DNA of 64,000 nt. It comes from Cohnella endophytica. GTDB lineage: Bacteria > Bacillota > Bacilli > Paenibacillales > Paenibacillaceae. Positions 16,535 to 25,094 of the stretch are shown here, piece after piece. The number at the start of each line of letters is the position of its first letter. The first letter of the stretch is position 1. The position numbers and the translations under genes were made by a program. The stretch spans positions 124,001 through 188,000 of the forward strand of contig NZ_RBZM01000009.1 of the NCBI RefSeq assembly GCF_003628305.1. Direction: 5' to 3'. The notes under the pieces were generated by a model. That model made no database searches and had not been told where the DNA came from. It was given only the letters and a program-made list of their open reading frames with translations.

Positions 16535-17284
16535 TTAGTTGCCCGCGCCGTAGCGCTGGTGAATGAGCTCGGCTTTGTTCTTCAATTCCAGCAAGTCCTT
16601 CTGTTCGATAAAGCTCGTGTATGTCGTAATCTGACTGTCGATGTCCTTCAAGCTGTTCAATAATATCCGGCGATTTTGCCGCTTGGCTTCCCCGCTTAGA
16701 TGAATGAACGGCGTGATCGTACCGTTCAGATCCTTCAGCACGAGGCGCTGGATCTTATGGTTGATATCGCCGTTATTGAAGTCGACGAGCTGCGGGATAA
16801 CCCGGTTCAACCGGACGAGCAACGATAAAGTACGCTGAACGATCTCGTTGTCGAGATTGTTCTTCTCCCCTTCGAGCAGCACCATGTCCTCGATCGTCCC
16901 GATGTATTCGATTACCGAATCCCATTCGGGGCCGAGGCTTGGAGCCCTGGCAGCCTGGGGCTCGGCGGCGGCATGGCGATTGCCGGGAGCTCCTAAATTA
17001 AGCGCACTGCCGGATTGGCTTGGGCTTGCGCCGCTAAAGCCGCTGCCGGCATTCTCGGGCACGTTGATGCGTTGGCCGTTCGGATTACCTTGGGCGTTAT
17101 TCGCGGCTTCCCGCTCGGCGGCCAGCTTGGCCACTTTGAGCTCGGCTTGGCGAATCGTGGAGCCGAGAAGAGTACCTAGCACCGGGAAGATTAGCGCGAT
17201 CGGGACGGAAAGAAATTTGGAAACGATAAGCCCGGCAACATATCCGATTAGGACGGAGGCAAGCCCCCATTTGGAACGAAGCAA
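16535..17284 (-). CDS. XpaC-like membrane protein (5-bromo-4-chloroindolyl phosphate hydrolysis family)
   Basis: About 249 residues. Two adjacent hydrophobic helices lie at the N-terminus (WGLASVLIGYVAGLIVSKFL and VPIALIFPVLGTLLG). A Gly/Asn/Pro-rich linker and a C-terminal helical domain follow (EWDSVIEYIGTIEDMVLLEG through ELIHQRYG). The xpaC-telA(yaaN) pair is conserved in Bacillus. The frame is open to a TTG at 17350, but that TTG is part of a -35-like TTGACG. The TTG at 17284 has AGGAGG 10 nt upstream and gives the expected short N-terminus, so it is chosen. Catalytic activity is not established; the family name derives from an indicator-dye phenotype. Confidence 0.75.
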   Translation of the reverse strand: MLRSKWGLASVLIGYVAGLIVSKFLSVPIALIFPVLGTLLGSTIRQAELKVAKLAAEREAANNAQGNPNGQRINVPENAGSGFSGASPSQSGSALNLGAPGNRHAAAEPQAARAPSLGPEWDSVIEYIGTIEDMVLLEGEKNNLDNEIVQRTLSLLVRLNRVIPQLVDFNNGDINHKIQRLVLKDLNGTITPFIHLSGEAKRQNRRILLNSLKDIDSQITTYTSFIEQKDLLELKNKAELIHQRYGAGN

Positions 17285-17321
17285 GTTATGCGTACCTCCT
17301 GTCGAACGATCTTTTGATTTT

Positions 17322-17350
17322 AGTTTAGGGTTTTCGCTAGCTCCCGTCAA
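17322..17350 (-). promoter_or_regulatory. Likely internal sigma-A promoter for xpaC-telA
   Basis: TTGACG (17350-17345) and TAAACT (17327-17322) are separated by exactly 17 bp on the minus strand, placing the transcription start about 30 nt before the chosen TTG start of the XpaC-like gene. Confidence 0.5.
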
Positions 17351-17366
17351 TTATTTCGCGAACCCG

Positions 17367-18389
17367 TTACCTCAGATCGGCTAGCACGATAGGATGCTCG
17401 ATATAACTGGCCCTGACTCCATAGCGGGGAACGGGCGTATCCGTACGCTTGCCCAGTATTTCTTGTACGGCCAAGTAAGGCATGTTCACCCCGCTTAGGC
17501 AAGTAATGTACAAACCCCCGGACATTCTCGGATTAATCTCCAATAGCTTCGGCACGCCTTTGTTGTACTTGACTTGAATGTTGTACACGTAAGGAATGCG
17601 GAACTTGTCGGCGATACCCCGGGCGATCTCCAGAAGCTCGGGAACGGCATCCAGCGTGTAGACGCGTCCGGCGGCTTTCCTCCTCGGGATAGCCGTCAGC
17701 AGTCCGCCTGCGGAATCCGCCAAGCAATCGATGGAATACTCCTCGTCCTCCAACAGCTCCATGACCATGAGCTTCGGAAACCTCTCGACCCGGGAAAGCG
17801 CGTCATAAGCCTGCTCGAAAGAAATAGATGAGCTTACGTAACCGTATAGACCGGCCAACGGATCCAGATCGTTGTCGATGATCCGGAAGCCCATGCCGCC
17901 TTCCGCGTTCGTCGGCTTGAAGCAGACGCGATGTCCTTGTTCTGCGAGTTTCTCGTATCCCGACCGGAATTGCTCCGGCGTCTCGGCCGTCTCGTATTCG
18001 GGAATCGGAACGACGTCCGAGCCTTGAAGCCGTTCGTAGAAGAGCTCTTTCTCCATCATGCTCTCCAGCAGTTCGACGTCCCGGCATACCATCACCTTCG
18101 TACCGATCGCATCGAACCGCCCGATCTCCTTCGCGATCTCCAACATCTTCAGCCGAGGGATGAACACGTCGATCTCGTTGCGGCGACAGAAGTCTAAAGC
18201 ATAATCGACGTATTCCCCACCCTGCAATGACGGTTCCTGCTCCGCATGGTCGCAAGCCTGCAAGGAAAGATGGTTCACGTCCGGATGAGTTCCATAGAAG
18301 CGGAAGCTTTCTCCGTCCGGGTTATCGCGAATCATGTTCATATAGTGGTAAGCCACGGAAAACCAGCGGTTAAAATAAATGTTCGTCAT
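17367..18389 (-). CDS. ATP-grasp protein of the ter-associated PRTase cluster
   Basis: 340 residues. An N-terminal Rossmann-like preATP-grasp region is followed by the ATP-grasp fold: HRVCFKPTNAEGGMGFRIID near residues 155-175 (ATP-binding lysine and glycine-rich loop) and the Mg-binding LLEINPRMSGGLYI near 300. Such enzymes ligate a carboxylate to an amine through an acyl-phosphate. In the ter-associated clusters described by Aravind and co-workers, this protein travels with HAD, StiP and PRTase-TRSP, proposed to make a small nucleoside-like molecule. The ATG at 18389 overlaps the preceding stop (ATATGA), so the upstream extension of the frame is not used; GGAGG is 13 nt upstream. Confidence 0.87.
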   Translation of the reverse strand: MTNIYFNRWFSVAYHYMNMIRDNPDGESFRFYGTHPDVNHLSLQACDHAEQEPSLQGGEYVDYALDFCRRNEIDVFIPRLKMLEIAKEIGRFDAIGTKVMVCRDVELLESMMEKELFYERLQGSDVVPIPEYETAETPEQFRSGYEKLAEQGHRVCFKPTNAEGGMGFRIIDNDLDPLAGLYGYVSSSISFEQAYDALSRVERFPKLMVMELLEDEEYSIDCLADSAGGLLTAIPRRKAAGRVYTLDAVPELLEIARGIADKFRIPYVYNIQVKYNKGVPKLLEINPRMSGGLYITCLSGVNMPYLAVQEILGKRTDTPVPRYGVRASYIEHPIVLADLR

Positions 18390-19192
18390 ATCGCCGCGCT
18401 TACCTCCATCCGTTTCAGCAACGCATTTATGATTTCTTCGGAAGCCCGGATTCCCGAGCTTTCCGTAAATCGGATATGGCCATGCGAGCCATACTTGCGA
18501 TAGAGCTCGCCGTGACAAGGAGCCATAGCTTGGTCGGCGACCGCAAGCATGCATTCGTCGAGCAGGCTATCTCCGGCCGCGAACACGATCGACGAGCCGG
18601 CGAGCTCCTTTACGTAGCGGACGGCCGCGCCTTTGCTCACCGGGTCGGGAACGAGGTACAATTTGCGGCCTTGAAGCGAACTGCTCCATCCGAGGCCTTG
18701 CAGCATCGTCTCCAGTTCCGTCATGAACCCTTCTTCTAGTCGTTCCATGTCCAAGACGTAGGCGTAGAACAATTCGTCGCAATAGCTGGCCCGCAGAGCC
18801 AAACCTTCGTTGGCGAGCCCGATGAACCGCTCGGAAACCTCATCGCCGGGCGCGCAACCGTCGCGCAGTGCCGTTCGAACCTCGCGTTCCCAGTCCGCAT
18901 CCGGCATGCCATCCTTCAATACCTTGCCTCCGTTGCTAACGATCGCATACCGAGGGCTAAGCCCTTCGCTAATGCCGTGAACCCTCCGATATTGCTCGTG
19001 CGTTCTCGTGGTCGCGGGTACGAAGAGCATGCGTTCGCCGAGCATCCGCAAGCTTGCGTATACGTCGCGGGTAACGAACGAATGCTCCTTCCCGTCGTAA
19101 ATCTCGACGGGGACAAGCGCCGCGGGATCGATGGTCCCCATCGAGTTCCGCGAATAGATAAGCGTCCGGTCCAGATCGCAAGCGAAGATCAT
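18386..19192 (-). CDS. HAD-superfamily phosphatase of the ter-associated cluster
   Basis: 268 residues. Motif I is at the very start (IFACDLDRTLIYS, with the two catalytic aspartates), motif II is the VPATTRTHEQY region near residue 55, a lysine is in VSKGAAVRYV near 210, and motif IV is FAAGDSLLDECML near 225. The cap insertion is of the Cof/sucrose-phosphatase type. Cytoplasmic phosphatase, substrate unknown. Start ATG at 19192 follows AGAGGT and overlaps the stop of the StiP gene (ATGA); the open frame before it is not coding. Translationally coupled at both ends. Confidence 0.88.
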   Translation of the reverse strand: MIFACDLDRTLIYSRNSMGTIDPAALVPVEIYDGKEHSFVTRDVYASLRMLGERMLFVPATTRTHEQYRRVHGISEGLSPRYAIVSNGGKVLKDGMPDADWEREVRTALRDGCAPGDEVSERFIGLANEGLALRASYCDELFYAYVLDMERLEEGFMTELETMLQGLGWSSSLQGRKLYLVPDPVSKGAAVRYVKELAGSSIVFAAGDSLLDECMLAVADQAMAPCHGELYRKYGSHGHIRFTESSGIRASEEIINALLKRMEVSAAI

Positions 19193-20334
19193 GAGATTAC
19201 CTCTTTCAACGGTTTGATGATGCCGCAGCACGAATAAGTCAGATCCGCATATTCCTCTACGGGAACTCCGCGGTCTTTCGCGAGCAACAAAATCGGTGCC
19301 AGATTCGGATTGTTCAAGTCGTCGACGAGGATTTTCCACGGAACCCTGCGCAACAACACGCGCGTCGTCTCCCCGACTCCCGGTTTCACCAAGTTAATAT
19401 CCGCGATTCCGAAATCGCTCTGAATTCTGCGGATATCTTGCTCGCCTTTCCAAGTAACGGGATCTTCCTCGCGTGCCAGCAGCGATAAAGCTTGAGCGCG
19501 CGCGGCTTCCCGCACGGATTCGAAATGCTCGGCGATCGCGTCGACGTAGCCGTTCGATAGATCTTCCTCCGCCCATTCCTTGTAATACTTGGCTCCGTGG
19601 TAATCGTTCGGTCCGATCAAGTCATCGCGAAGCACGGTGCGACTGATCAATCCCGAAACCGTGGAGTTCAAGCAGGCGCTCGGGATGAGGAAATCATCGC
19701 GTGTGCCGTAAGTCGCGGAGCAGCATCCGGGATCCGCCAGCACGGCCAGATCGTCGTTCAGCCGCACGCCGTAATCGCGCTCGAACTTGGCGCAAGCCTG
19801 GATGAGCACCTTGCGGATCGCGCCCTTGCCCGTCCAGCCGTCCACGAACTGGATGTCGGCGCCGGGGTGTTCCCGCAGCATGTATTTCAAGGCATTCTCG
19901 TCGATGCCCTTGCCGCGAATGATCGATATGCCATAATGCGGAGGATTCAAATTACTATGCGTCCGGATGTAACGCTTGATCAACACGCCGATCGGCGTTC
20001 CCGCCCTGGCAAGCGACGCGAGAACGAGGTTATCCCCTCTTCTTTTCGCCATGATCTGCTCGGCCACGACGGCGACCGCTTCGGCCACCTGTCGCGCGGT
20101 CGTTCGCAGCGTATCATGGAACAAACGGATATATTCCTCCGACGGCCGATATTCGACCGGCAACATCTCCGAGTAGTGCGTTCCGTTCTGAATCGCTTCC
20201 TCGCGGTCTTCCGTTCCTCTCTCCAAGTCGACCGAGCTCAGGTCCTTCAACAGGAAAACGACGTCCTCGCTCCGATAGCTTCCCATCGGAACCGGGGTCG
20301 CGAGAAGGTTGTTTTCTAATCGCGTTTCTTTCAT
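19189..20334 (-). CDS. StiP-family protein (annotated as cysteine protease; PRTase-cluster component)
   Basis: 381 residues, matching the StiP family (PF11202). Characteristic segments are VLASLARAGTPIGVLIKRYI near residue 105, HYGISIIRGKGID near 137, FVDGWTGKGAIRKVL near 165, and LADPGCCSATYGTRDDFLIPSACLNSTVSGLISRTV near 200-235 with the conserved cysteines. The name comes from a predicted protease, but the PRTase-like DGWTGKG segment suggests action on a phosphoribosyl-type substrate; neither is shown. Overlaps both neighbours by the ATGA type. Always found with PRTase-TRSP, HAD and ATP-grasp genes. Confidence 0.83.
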   Translation of the reverse strand: MKETRLENNLLATPVPMGSYRSEDVVFLLKDLSSVDLERGTEDREEAIQNGTHYSEMLPVEYRPSEEYIRLFHDTLRTTARQVAEAVAVVAEQIMAKRRGDNLVLASLARAGTPIGVLIKRYIRTHSNLNPPHYGISIIRGKGIDENALKYMLREHPGADIQFVDGWTGKGAIRKVLIQACAKFERDYGVRLNDDLAVLADPGCCSATYGTRDDFLIPSACLNSTVSGLISRTVLRDDLIGPNDYHGAKYYKEWAEEDLSNGYVDAIAEHFESVREAARAQALSLLAREEDPVTWKGEQDIRRIQSDFGIADINLVKPGVGETTRVLLRRVPWKILVDDLNNPNLAPILLLAKDRGVPVEEYADLTYSCCGIIKPLKEVIS

Positions 20335-21725
20335 GCGGTCACCTCCGAAGCGCCGTCCGCAATACCGAAGACGACCAAATGAACGACAGGTATCCCAAGA
20401 CGGGAAAGTGTAGATTCGAAAGAGTCGCCTTGCGCGGCGGTATACTCCCGTTCGACGAAAACAAAGGCTTCGTCATACTGACCGGGCTCGATATTATAGA
20501 CGAAATTCGGCACCTCCGCGTCGTCCACGGAATCGAAGCGATAAGCGGAGGTAATCGCGTAGCTTTCATCGCGCAATGGATGGATCGGGCTGCGGGTCGT
20601 CGACTGAAAGACGACACCTTCTCCCATTAATGCCGCGATGCGCATCGGCACGTACATAAACTCGCCCGTGCCGATGCATACGGAGCGCCGGCTAGTCCGG
20701 TGCGCGGCCAGTTCGGCCGCCGCCAGCTCGACTTCCCGCTTCAGCGAATCTCCCTCGCTTGCCTCGATACCGAATCTGCCCGTATGCCATAAGTAGGCAG
20801 GCTCGTCGTCCCCTTCCCGATGCTTGAACAACCGGGAGACGTCGAGCTTGCGGATCACGAAGTCATCTGTTACATCGGGAGCTGAATTCACTGCGGCTTT
20901 CTCCGCGACCGGGGAGCCCTTGACCTCGATAACGCCTTCCACGAGCGCCAGGCAGCGAATCCCGATACCTAGCTCCTGTTCCAGAGCCGCGAAACTTTCA
21001 CGGTCTTCCGCGGATCGCCAATCCAGCAAGCTTGCCACGACGAAATCCCGATGTCCGAAAGCTTCATGCAATTCCTTGATAATGTTAAGCGACGTTCGGC
21101 CTGTCGTAATCTCATCATCAACGAGCACGACTTTGCTCGCTTTGCGGAATAGATCCTCGTCGCGGACGTAACAACGGTGAGCCGTCGCATGCGAATGCTC
21201 TTCCTCGAACTGTATGAGCGGCTCCTGTCCGCCGACCGTCTCCCGCGTCGTATGCAAGTAGGCGGCGCTCCCTTCGAAAGCTTCGAACATGCTATGTCCG
21301 AGGGCCGTCGCCGTCTCGGCGAAGCCGATGAACAAAGTCGGCTCCTCCAGCTTTATCTTGTTCGCCATTAATCGGCTATAGAGCTCGTCCGCCCGATGCC
21401 GATCGTCGATAGCCTCTTGCATCTGCTCCGCGCTCACCTCGGCTTGCCTATGAAGCACTAACCTTGAATAGAGATCGCCGAGAAGCGCGCCCGACGCCAG
21501 CGATAACGCCGGATGCACCGCGATATGCTTGCCGAGCAGCTTGCTGACGAATAAGAACGCGCGTTTCTTGTTGATTCTGGCCGCCATGCCGAACAACCGG
21601 TCCAACCCGATTCCGTACGGGTTCGCGACGACGCTCACGCCGACCTCCAGCCCGTCCGCGATCTTATACAAGCGCTCCCGTCCGCTGCTCTTCGGCGAGC
21701 AGACAGGTGAAGTTATGTTTGTCAT
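20331..21725 (-). CDS. Phosphoribosyltransferase with TRSP domain (PRTase_2-TRSP)
   Basis: 464 residues. The type I PRTase core spans about residues 25-265, with the PRPP-binding loop VVLVDDEITTGRTS at 199-212 and a substrate region around LFIGFAETATALGHSMF. The C-terminal half is the TRSP domain, named for the motif seen here as TTRSPIHP (376-383). Expected to transfer or release a phosphoribosyl group on an unknown base; proposed in comparative genomics to feed a small-molecule pathway with ATP-grasp and HAD partners. ATG at 21725 has GGGGTG 6 nt upstream. The first 62 bp overlap the end of the lyase gene, an unusually long but clean overlap. Confidence 0.88.
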   Translation of the reverse strand: MTNITSPVCSPKSSGRERLYKIADGLEVGVSVVANPYGIGLDRLFGMAARINKKRAFLFVSKLLGKHIAVHPALSLASGALLGDLYSRLVLHRQAEVSAEQMQEAIDDRHRADELYSRLMANKIKLEEPTLFIGFAETATALGHSMFEAFEGSAAYLHTTRETVGGQEPLIQFEEEHSHATAHRCYVRDEDLFRKASKVVLVDDEITTGRTSLNIIKELHEAFGHRDFVVASLLDWRSAEDRESFAALEQELGIGIRCLALVEGVIEVKGSPVAEKAAVNSAPDVTDDFVIRKLDVSRLFKHREGDDEPAYLWHTGRFGIEASEGDSLKREVELAAAELAAHRTSRRSVCIGTGEFMYVPMRIAALMGEGVVFQSTTRSPIHPLRDESYAITSAYRFDSVDDAEVPNFVYNIEPGQYDEAFVFVEREYTAAQGDSFESTLSRLGIPVVHLVVFGIADGASEVTA

Positions 21726-22872
21726 GTAACACCCCGAACACTTTCGATCGATGAACGATCCGGTTGGACCAGTTCAGATGCGGTTTAATTTCGTTCATTT
21801 TGTTCTCGTACTCGCTTTTCATGACGCCATGTTCGCCCGTACTATTCGAGATGATGCTCATCGCGTCGATATACTCTTCGTGCGTGACGACGTACATGGC
21901 TTGAACCGGCTGCAGATGGGAAGGATGGATAATCGTCTTCCCGACGATACCGTTCTCTTTATCGTACGCGACTTCCCGGATCAATCCGTCGACGTAACGG
22001 TCGATATAGGACATGCGCAACCTCAGGCCGTCTTTGCCCATCGCTTCCGAGAACGGAGTCTGCCTCAATTGAGGCTTAAGCACCCTGTCGCTCTTGAAGT
22101 ACTCCCATACCGGACCCGAGACGACGAAACGATTGTTTTCCCGTCCGAAAATATTCAGAATATCCGTCACGCAATCCCGAATGACTCCGATATCGTAGAT
22201 CGTCATGTCGGGACTGCGCCGCAAGCCGAAAATACTCGAGAAATCGGTTGCCCCGATACGTACGTTAAGCACGTAGTGCTTATATTCCGTCAGCAACGCT
22301 TGAATGTCGAGTAACGTGCTCAACCGGCTCTCCCGGTAGATGACCTCCGACGTTTCCAGTATCGGCATTCCGTACAGGAGGGGCGCACCTTCGGCTCTCG
22401 TCTTGTTATATCCGTCCAGAATACGGAAGTACGCCTCCCCGCCGCTCGCCGTGAACTTCGGAAAAGCAAAGCCCGTAACGAGCGGCAACTGCTCCTCCAA
22501 CTGCGAGAGCAGACGTTCGAATTGCTTTGCGGATCTTACGCGAACGAAGATCAAGGGCAAATCTTTAGCCTCCAGCGTTCCTCTATTCACGTAGACTTGC
22601 AGCTTGTCCAACGTCTCGAGGAGGCGAAGCTCCGCCAGCTCGACCTGCATATCCCCAACCGCATCCTCCAGGTCGATCACGACGGAGGCGAGGCCTTTGA
22701 TTTTCCGGGCCACGATATCCTCGGCGATCGACGGCCTAGTCGCGGGCATGTACAGAGCCGCTCCTACGGCGTAGGCAAGCAGTTCCTTGTCGTCTCGGTT
22801 ACTGAACTCGGTGGGGAGATAATGAAAAATCTCCCTCTCCTGCTCCGGCGTCAAATAATCGAAATACCTCAC
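21664..22872 (-). CDS. HpcH/HpaI-like C-C bond lyase of the ter-associated cluster
   Basis: 402 residues, TIM-barrel lyase related to citrate lyase beta and HpcH/HpaI aldolases. Metal-site segment SVVIDLEDAVGD lies near residues 62-73, with the arginine in LIFVRVRSAKQ near 110, PILETSEVIYRE, and IGATDFSSIFGLRRSPDMTIYD near 210. It is the PF15617-type member that accompanies Ter and PRTase genes, so the substrate is probably not citrate. GTG start, supported by AAGGAGGTGA. A terminator-like hairpin lies between this gene and terC, so this half of the operon may be expressed at a lower level. Confidence 0.85.
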   Translation of the reverse strand: MRYFDYLTPEQEREIFHYLPTEFSNRDDKELLAYAVGAALYMPATRPSIAEDIVARKIKGLASVVIDLEDAVGDMQVELAELRLLETLDKLQVYVNRGTLEAKDLPLIFVRVRSAKQFERLLSQLEEQLPLVTGFAFPKFTASGGEAYFRILDGYNKTRAEGAPLLYGMPILETSEVIYRESRLSTLLDIQALLTEYKHYVLNVRIGATDFSSIFGLRRSPDMTIYDIGVIRDCVTDILNIFGRENNRFVVSGPVWEYFKSDRVLKPQLRQTPFSEAMGKDGLRLRMSYIDRYVDGLIREVAYDKENGIVGKTIIHPSHLQPVQAMYVVTHEEYIDAMSIISNSTGEHGVMKSEYENKMNEIKPHLNWSNRIVHRSKVFGVLHDKHNFTCLLAEEQRTGALV

Positions 22873-22909
22873 CGAATGTCACCTCCTTTGCGCGACCGCT
22901 TTACCGCAA

Positions 22910-22947
22910 TATTTAAAAATATCCCTCACGGTTCTATGAGGGATATT
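22910..22947 (-). terminator. Terminator-like hairpin inside the ter operon (terC / lyase junction)
   Basis: AATATCCCTCA (22918-22928) and TGAGGGATATT (22937-22947) are an exact 11-bp inverted repeat. On the minus strand the stem runs straight into TTTTTAAATATT. It follows terC (stop at 22962) and precedes the lyase start, so read-through is needed for the downstream enzymes unless another promoter exists. Confidence 0.75.
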
Positions 22948-22961
22948 CCGGTATCAAGCCG

Positions 22962-23774
22962 TTAAGCGGATTTCGAAGCCGATTGCTGCGACTGCGTATT
23001 TTTTCTTCTGACCGCGCTGTAGATTATCGTGCCTACGAAGATCGCGATCAACAGCGGGAAGAACACGACGTGCGGAACTTCGAAATCGAATGCTCCGGCA
23101 ATCATCTTCGCGCCGATTACGACGATCAGGATGAACGCCGCTTTCTCGAGTTCCGGGAATTTCTCGATCAGCTTCAGGAACAGCTGAGCGACTCCGCGCA
23201 TCATAAGCACCCCGAGAATACCTCCGAGGAACAACACCCATACTTCTTCGCTAACGCCGAACGCGGCGAGAACGCTATCGATACTGAAGGCGATATCCAT
23301 CAATTCGACGGCAAGCACCGTCTTCCAGAAGCCGAGCACTTTGTTCTGGACTTCCCCGTCGCCTTCTTCTTCGCCTTTGCGGCGAATATAAGGAAGCAAC
23401 GGTACGCCTCCGACCCGCATCATCGCGAACTCCAGATTGAACAAGTTGCTAAGCGCGATCCAGAGCAAGTACAGCCCGCCGGCCACCTTGATCCAGGTAA
23501 TCTTGACCAAATAAGTTCCGATCCCGATCGCCAGGAACCTGAAAATATAAGCTCCGATAATTCCGTAGAATAAGGCTTTCTTTTGTTGTTGTTTCGGCAG
23601 ATGCCTTACCATAACCGCCAGCACGAGCGCATTATCCGCGGAAAGCAAGCCTTCCAATACGACTAGCGTCCCGATAATGCCCCAGGTGGAAGGTTCGGCG
23701 AGAATGGACGACAAATGCTCCCAATTAAAGAAACTCGAGAAATTGTCTATGAAACTTTGAAAAAAGTCGTTCAT
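22962..23774 (-). CDS. TerC/Alx family integral membrane protein (YceF-like)
   Basis: 270 residues with seven or more hydrophobic helices. The two internally related signatures of TerC are present: EGLLSADNALVLAVMVRHL near residue 40 and VELMDIAFSIDSVLAAFG near 155. Their acidic residues within membrane helices are thought to bind a metal ion, probably manganese as for Alx and YceF/MeeF-type exporters. ATG at 23774 is chosen: AGGAGGAT is ideally placed and the longer frame lacks a site. Lies 39 bp after the TerD-TerA gene. Confidence 0.92.
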   Translation of the reverse strand: MNDFFQSFIDNFSSFFNWEHLSSILAEPSTWGIIGTLVVLEGLLSADNALVLAVMVRHLPKQQQKKALFYGIIGAYIFRFLAIGIGTYLVKITWIKVAGGLYLLWIALSNLFNLEFAMMRVGGVPLLPYIRRKGEEEGDGEVQNKVLGFWKTVLAVELMDIAFSIDSVLAAFGVSEEVWVLFLGGILGVLMMRGVAQLFLKLIEKFPELEKAAFILIVVIGAKMIAGAFDFEVPHVVFFPLLIAIFVGTIIYSAVRRKNTQSQQSASKSA

Positions 23775-23813
23775 GTTAATCCTCCTGAAGGTATAGCCAG
23801 ATTTATGCAAAGT

Positions 23814-25070
23814 CTACTTGCGCCCTTTTACCCAGCGCAAGTTCCATTGATAGGCTTTGTCCAATTCCTGCTGGTCGTCGAAAAACCGCACCAGCCTCTC
23901 GATGCTGAACGTCTGGTCGCTAACGTTCTTAATCATCGCGATCGCGCACAGGCCCTTGCTATAGTTGTACTCGTCCATCCGGACGACGATATCCGGCCCG
24001 CCCGTTTGCTTCACGGTAACGACGGCATCCGCGTCCGACCAATTGGCGATTCCTTCGTATATGAACGCGAAGACAACGATTCTCTCGATCTCGGCTACTC
24101 TTGCTCCGTTAATGCGCAGATTCTCGCCGCCGGCCAACGCTCCCGTCCGATCGTCTCCATCCAGCGAAACGTAGGGCGCGCGTTGGAAATTGCCGAATGC
24201 GTTGCCTAGCGCCTGAACGCCGCCTTTCGAACCGTCCTTCAGTTCGAAGAGACATCCGAGATCCAGATCGATCCCCGCGGAAGTCTTGAACAATCCCCCC
24301 GGTTTCTTGCGATTCCAGTTCAGATTAATCAAGATTTCACCGAGCGAACCTCCGCTCGAATTTTTCTGCAGGTTAATGACTTCGCCTTTTTTTCGCAGTT
24401 CGATTTTGTCCAATCGAATCGGCTGTACCGGAGGGGCTTCGGCGGGAGGAGCTTGTCCCGTCGCCGACTGCTGGGAACCCGAGTGAGACGACCGCTCTTC
24501 TTCCCGCACGTCGATGCCGAAGCTTGCGCATAAAGCAGCCAAACCTCCGGAATAGCCGGATCCGATCGCGCTGACTTTCCATTCCCCGTTGTGCCGATAT
24601 ATTTCTCCGACGACGATCGCCGTCTCGACGGGGAATTCGTTGCCTAGGGAATACCTAACAAGCTCCTTGCCCGCAGCCTCGTCGACAACCCTAATGTAGG
24701 CATCCTTCGCGAGCGAGAAATTCTGCTTGCGCTTCACTCCTTCATGAATCGTGAGGGAGAAAGCGATTCGTTGTATTTCCTTGGGTATATCGTTAAGCCG
24801 TATATCGACTTGCTCGCGATCCGTCCGACCTTCGTATTCCTTCCCCTTATCGCCTGACAGTACGACCGCGCCGCCGGCGCCGGAAGGATTGGAATAGAAG
24901 ATCAGATCGTGATCGGAGCTTACTTTCCCGTTCGCTTGCAGCAAGAATGCCGAGAAATCCACGTCGACCCCGGAGCTCGGCTGCCACCCCATGCCGACGA
25001 TAACGCGGTTAAGCGAGGGAACATTTTTGGTTAGATCCGCTTTCTGGCCTTTAACTAACGACAGTGTCAT
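23814..25070 (-). CDS. TerD-TerA fusion protein
   Basis: 418 residues. Residues 1-190 are a TerD domain (MTLSLVKGQKADLTKN, VIVGMGWQP, ending GYSGGLAALCASFG). A Ser/Gln/Pro-rich linker follows (190-225). The C-terminal 190 residues match TerA (IELRKKGEVINLQK, EILINLNWN, DLDLGCLFELKDG, YNYSKGLCAIAMIKN). In the TerD part the acidic Ca-binding loop found in the four paralogues (GDN.TGEG.GDDE) has become GDKGKEYEGRTDRE, so calcium binding there is probably lost. ATG start with a GAGG site; 24 bp after the preceding TerD gene. Cytoplasmic scaffold of the Ter complex by analogy; mechanism unresolved. Confidence 0.88.
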   Translation of the reverse strand: MTLSLVKGQKADLTKNVPSLNRVIVGMGWQPSSGVDVDFSAFLLQANGKVSSDHDLIFYSNPSGAGGAVVLSGDKGKEYEGRTDREQVDIRLNDIPKEIQRIAFSLTIHEGVKRKQNFSLAKDAYIRVVDEAAGKELVRYSLGNEFPVETAIVVGEIYRHNGEWKVSAIGSGYSGGLAALCASFGIDVREEERSSHSGSQQSATGQAPPAEAPPVQPIRLDKIELRKKGEVINLQKNSSGGSLGEILINLNWNRKKPGGLFKTSAGIDLDLGCLFELKDGSKGGVQALGNAFGNFQRAPYVSLDGDDRTGALAGGENLRINGARVAEIERIVVFAFIYEGIANWSDADAVVTVKQTGGPDIVVRMDEYNYSKGLCAIAMIKNVSDQTFSIERLVRFFDDQQELDKAYQWNLRWVKGRK

Positions 25071-25094
25071 TCCTCGACAGCCTCCGTAGTTCGG

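Noticed and set aside
19597..20319. 240-codon plus-strand frame opposite the StiP gene
   Set aside because: Antisense shadow; no motif and no initiation site.
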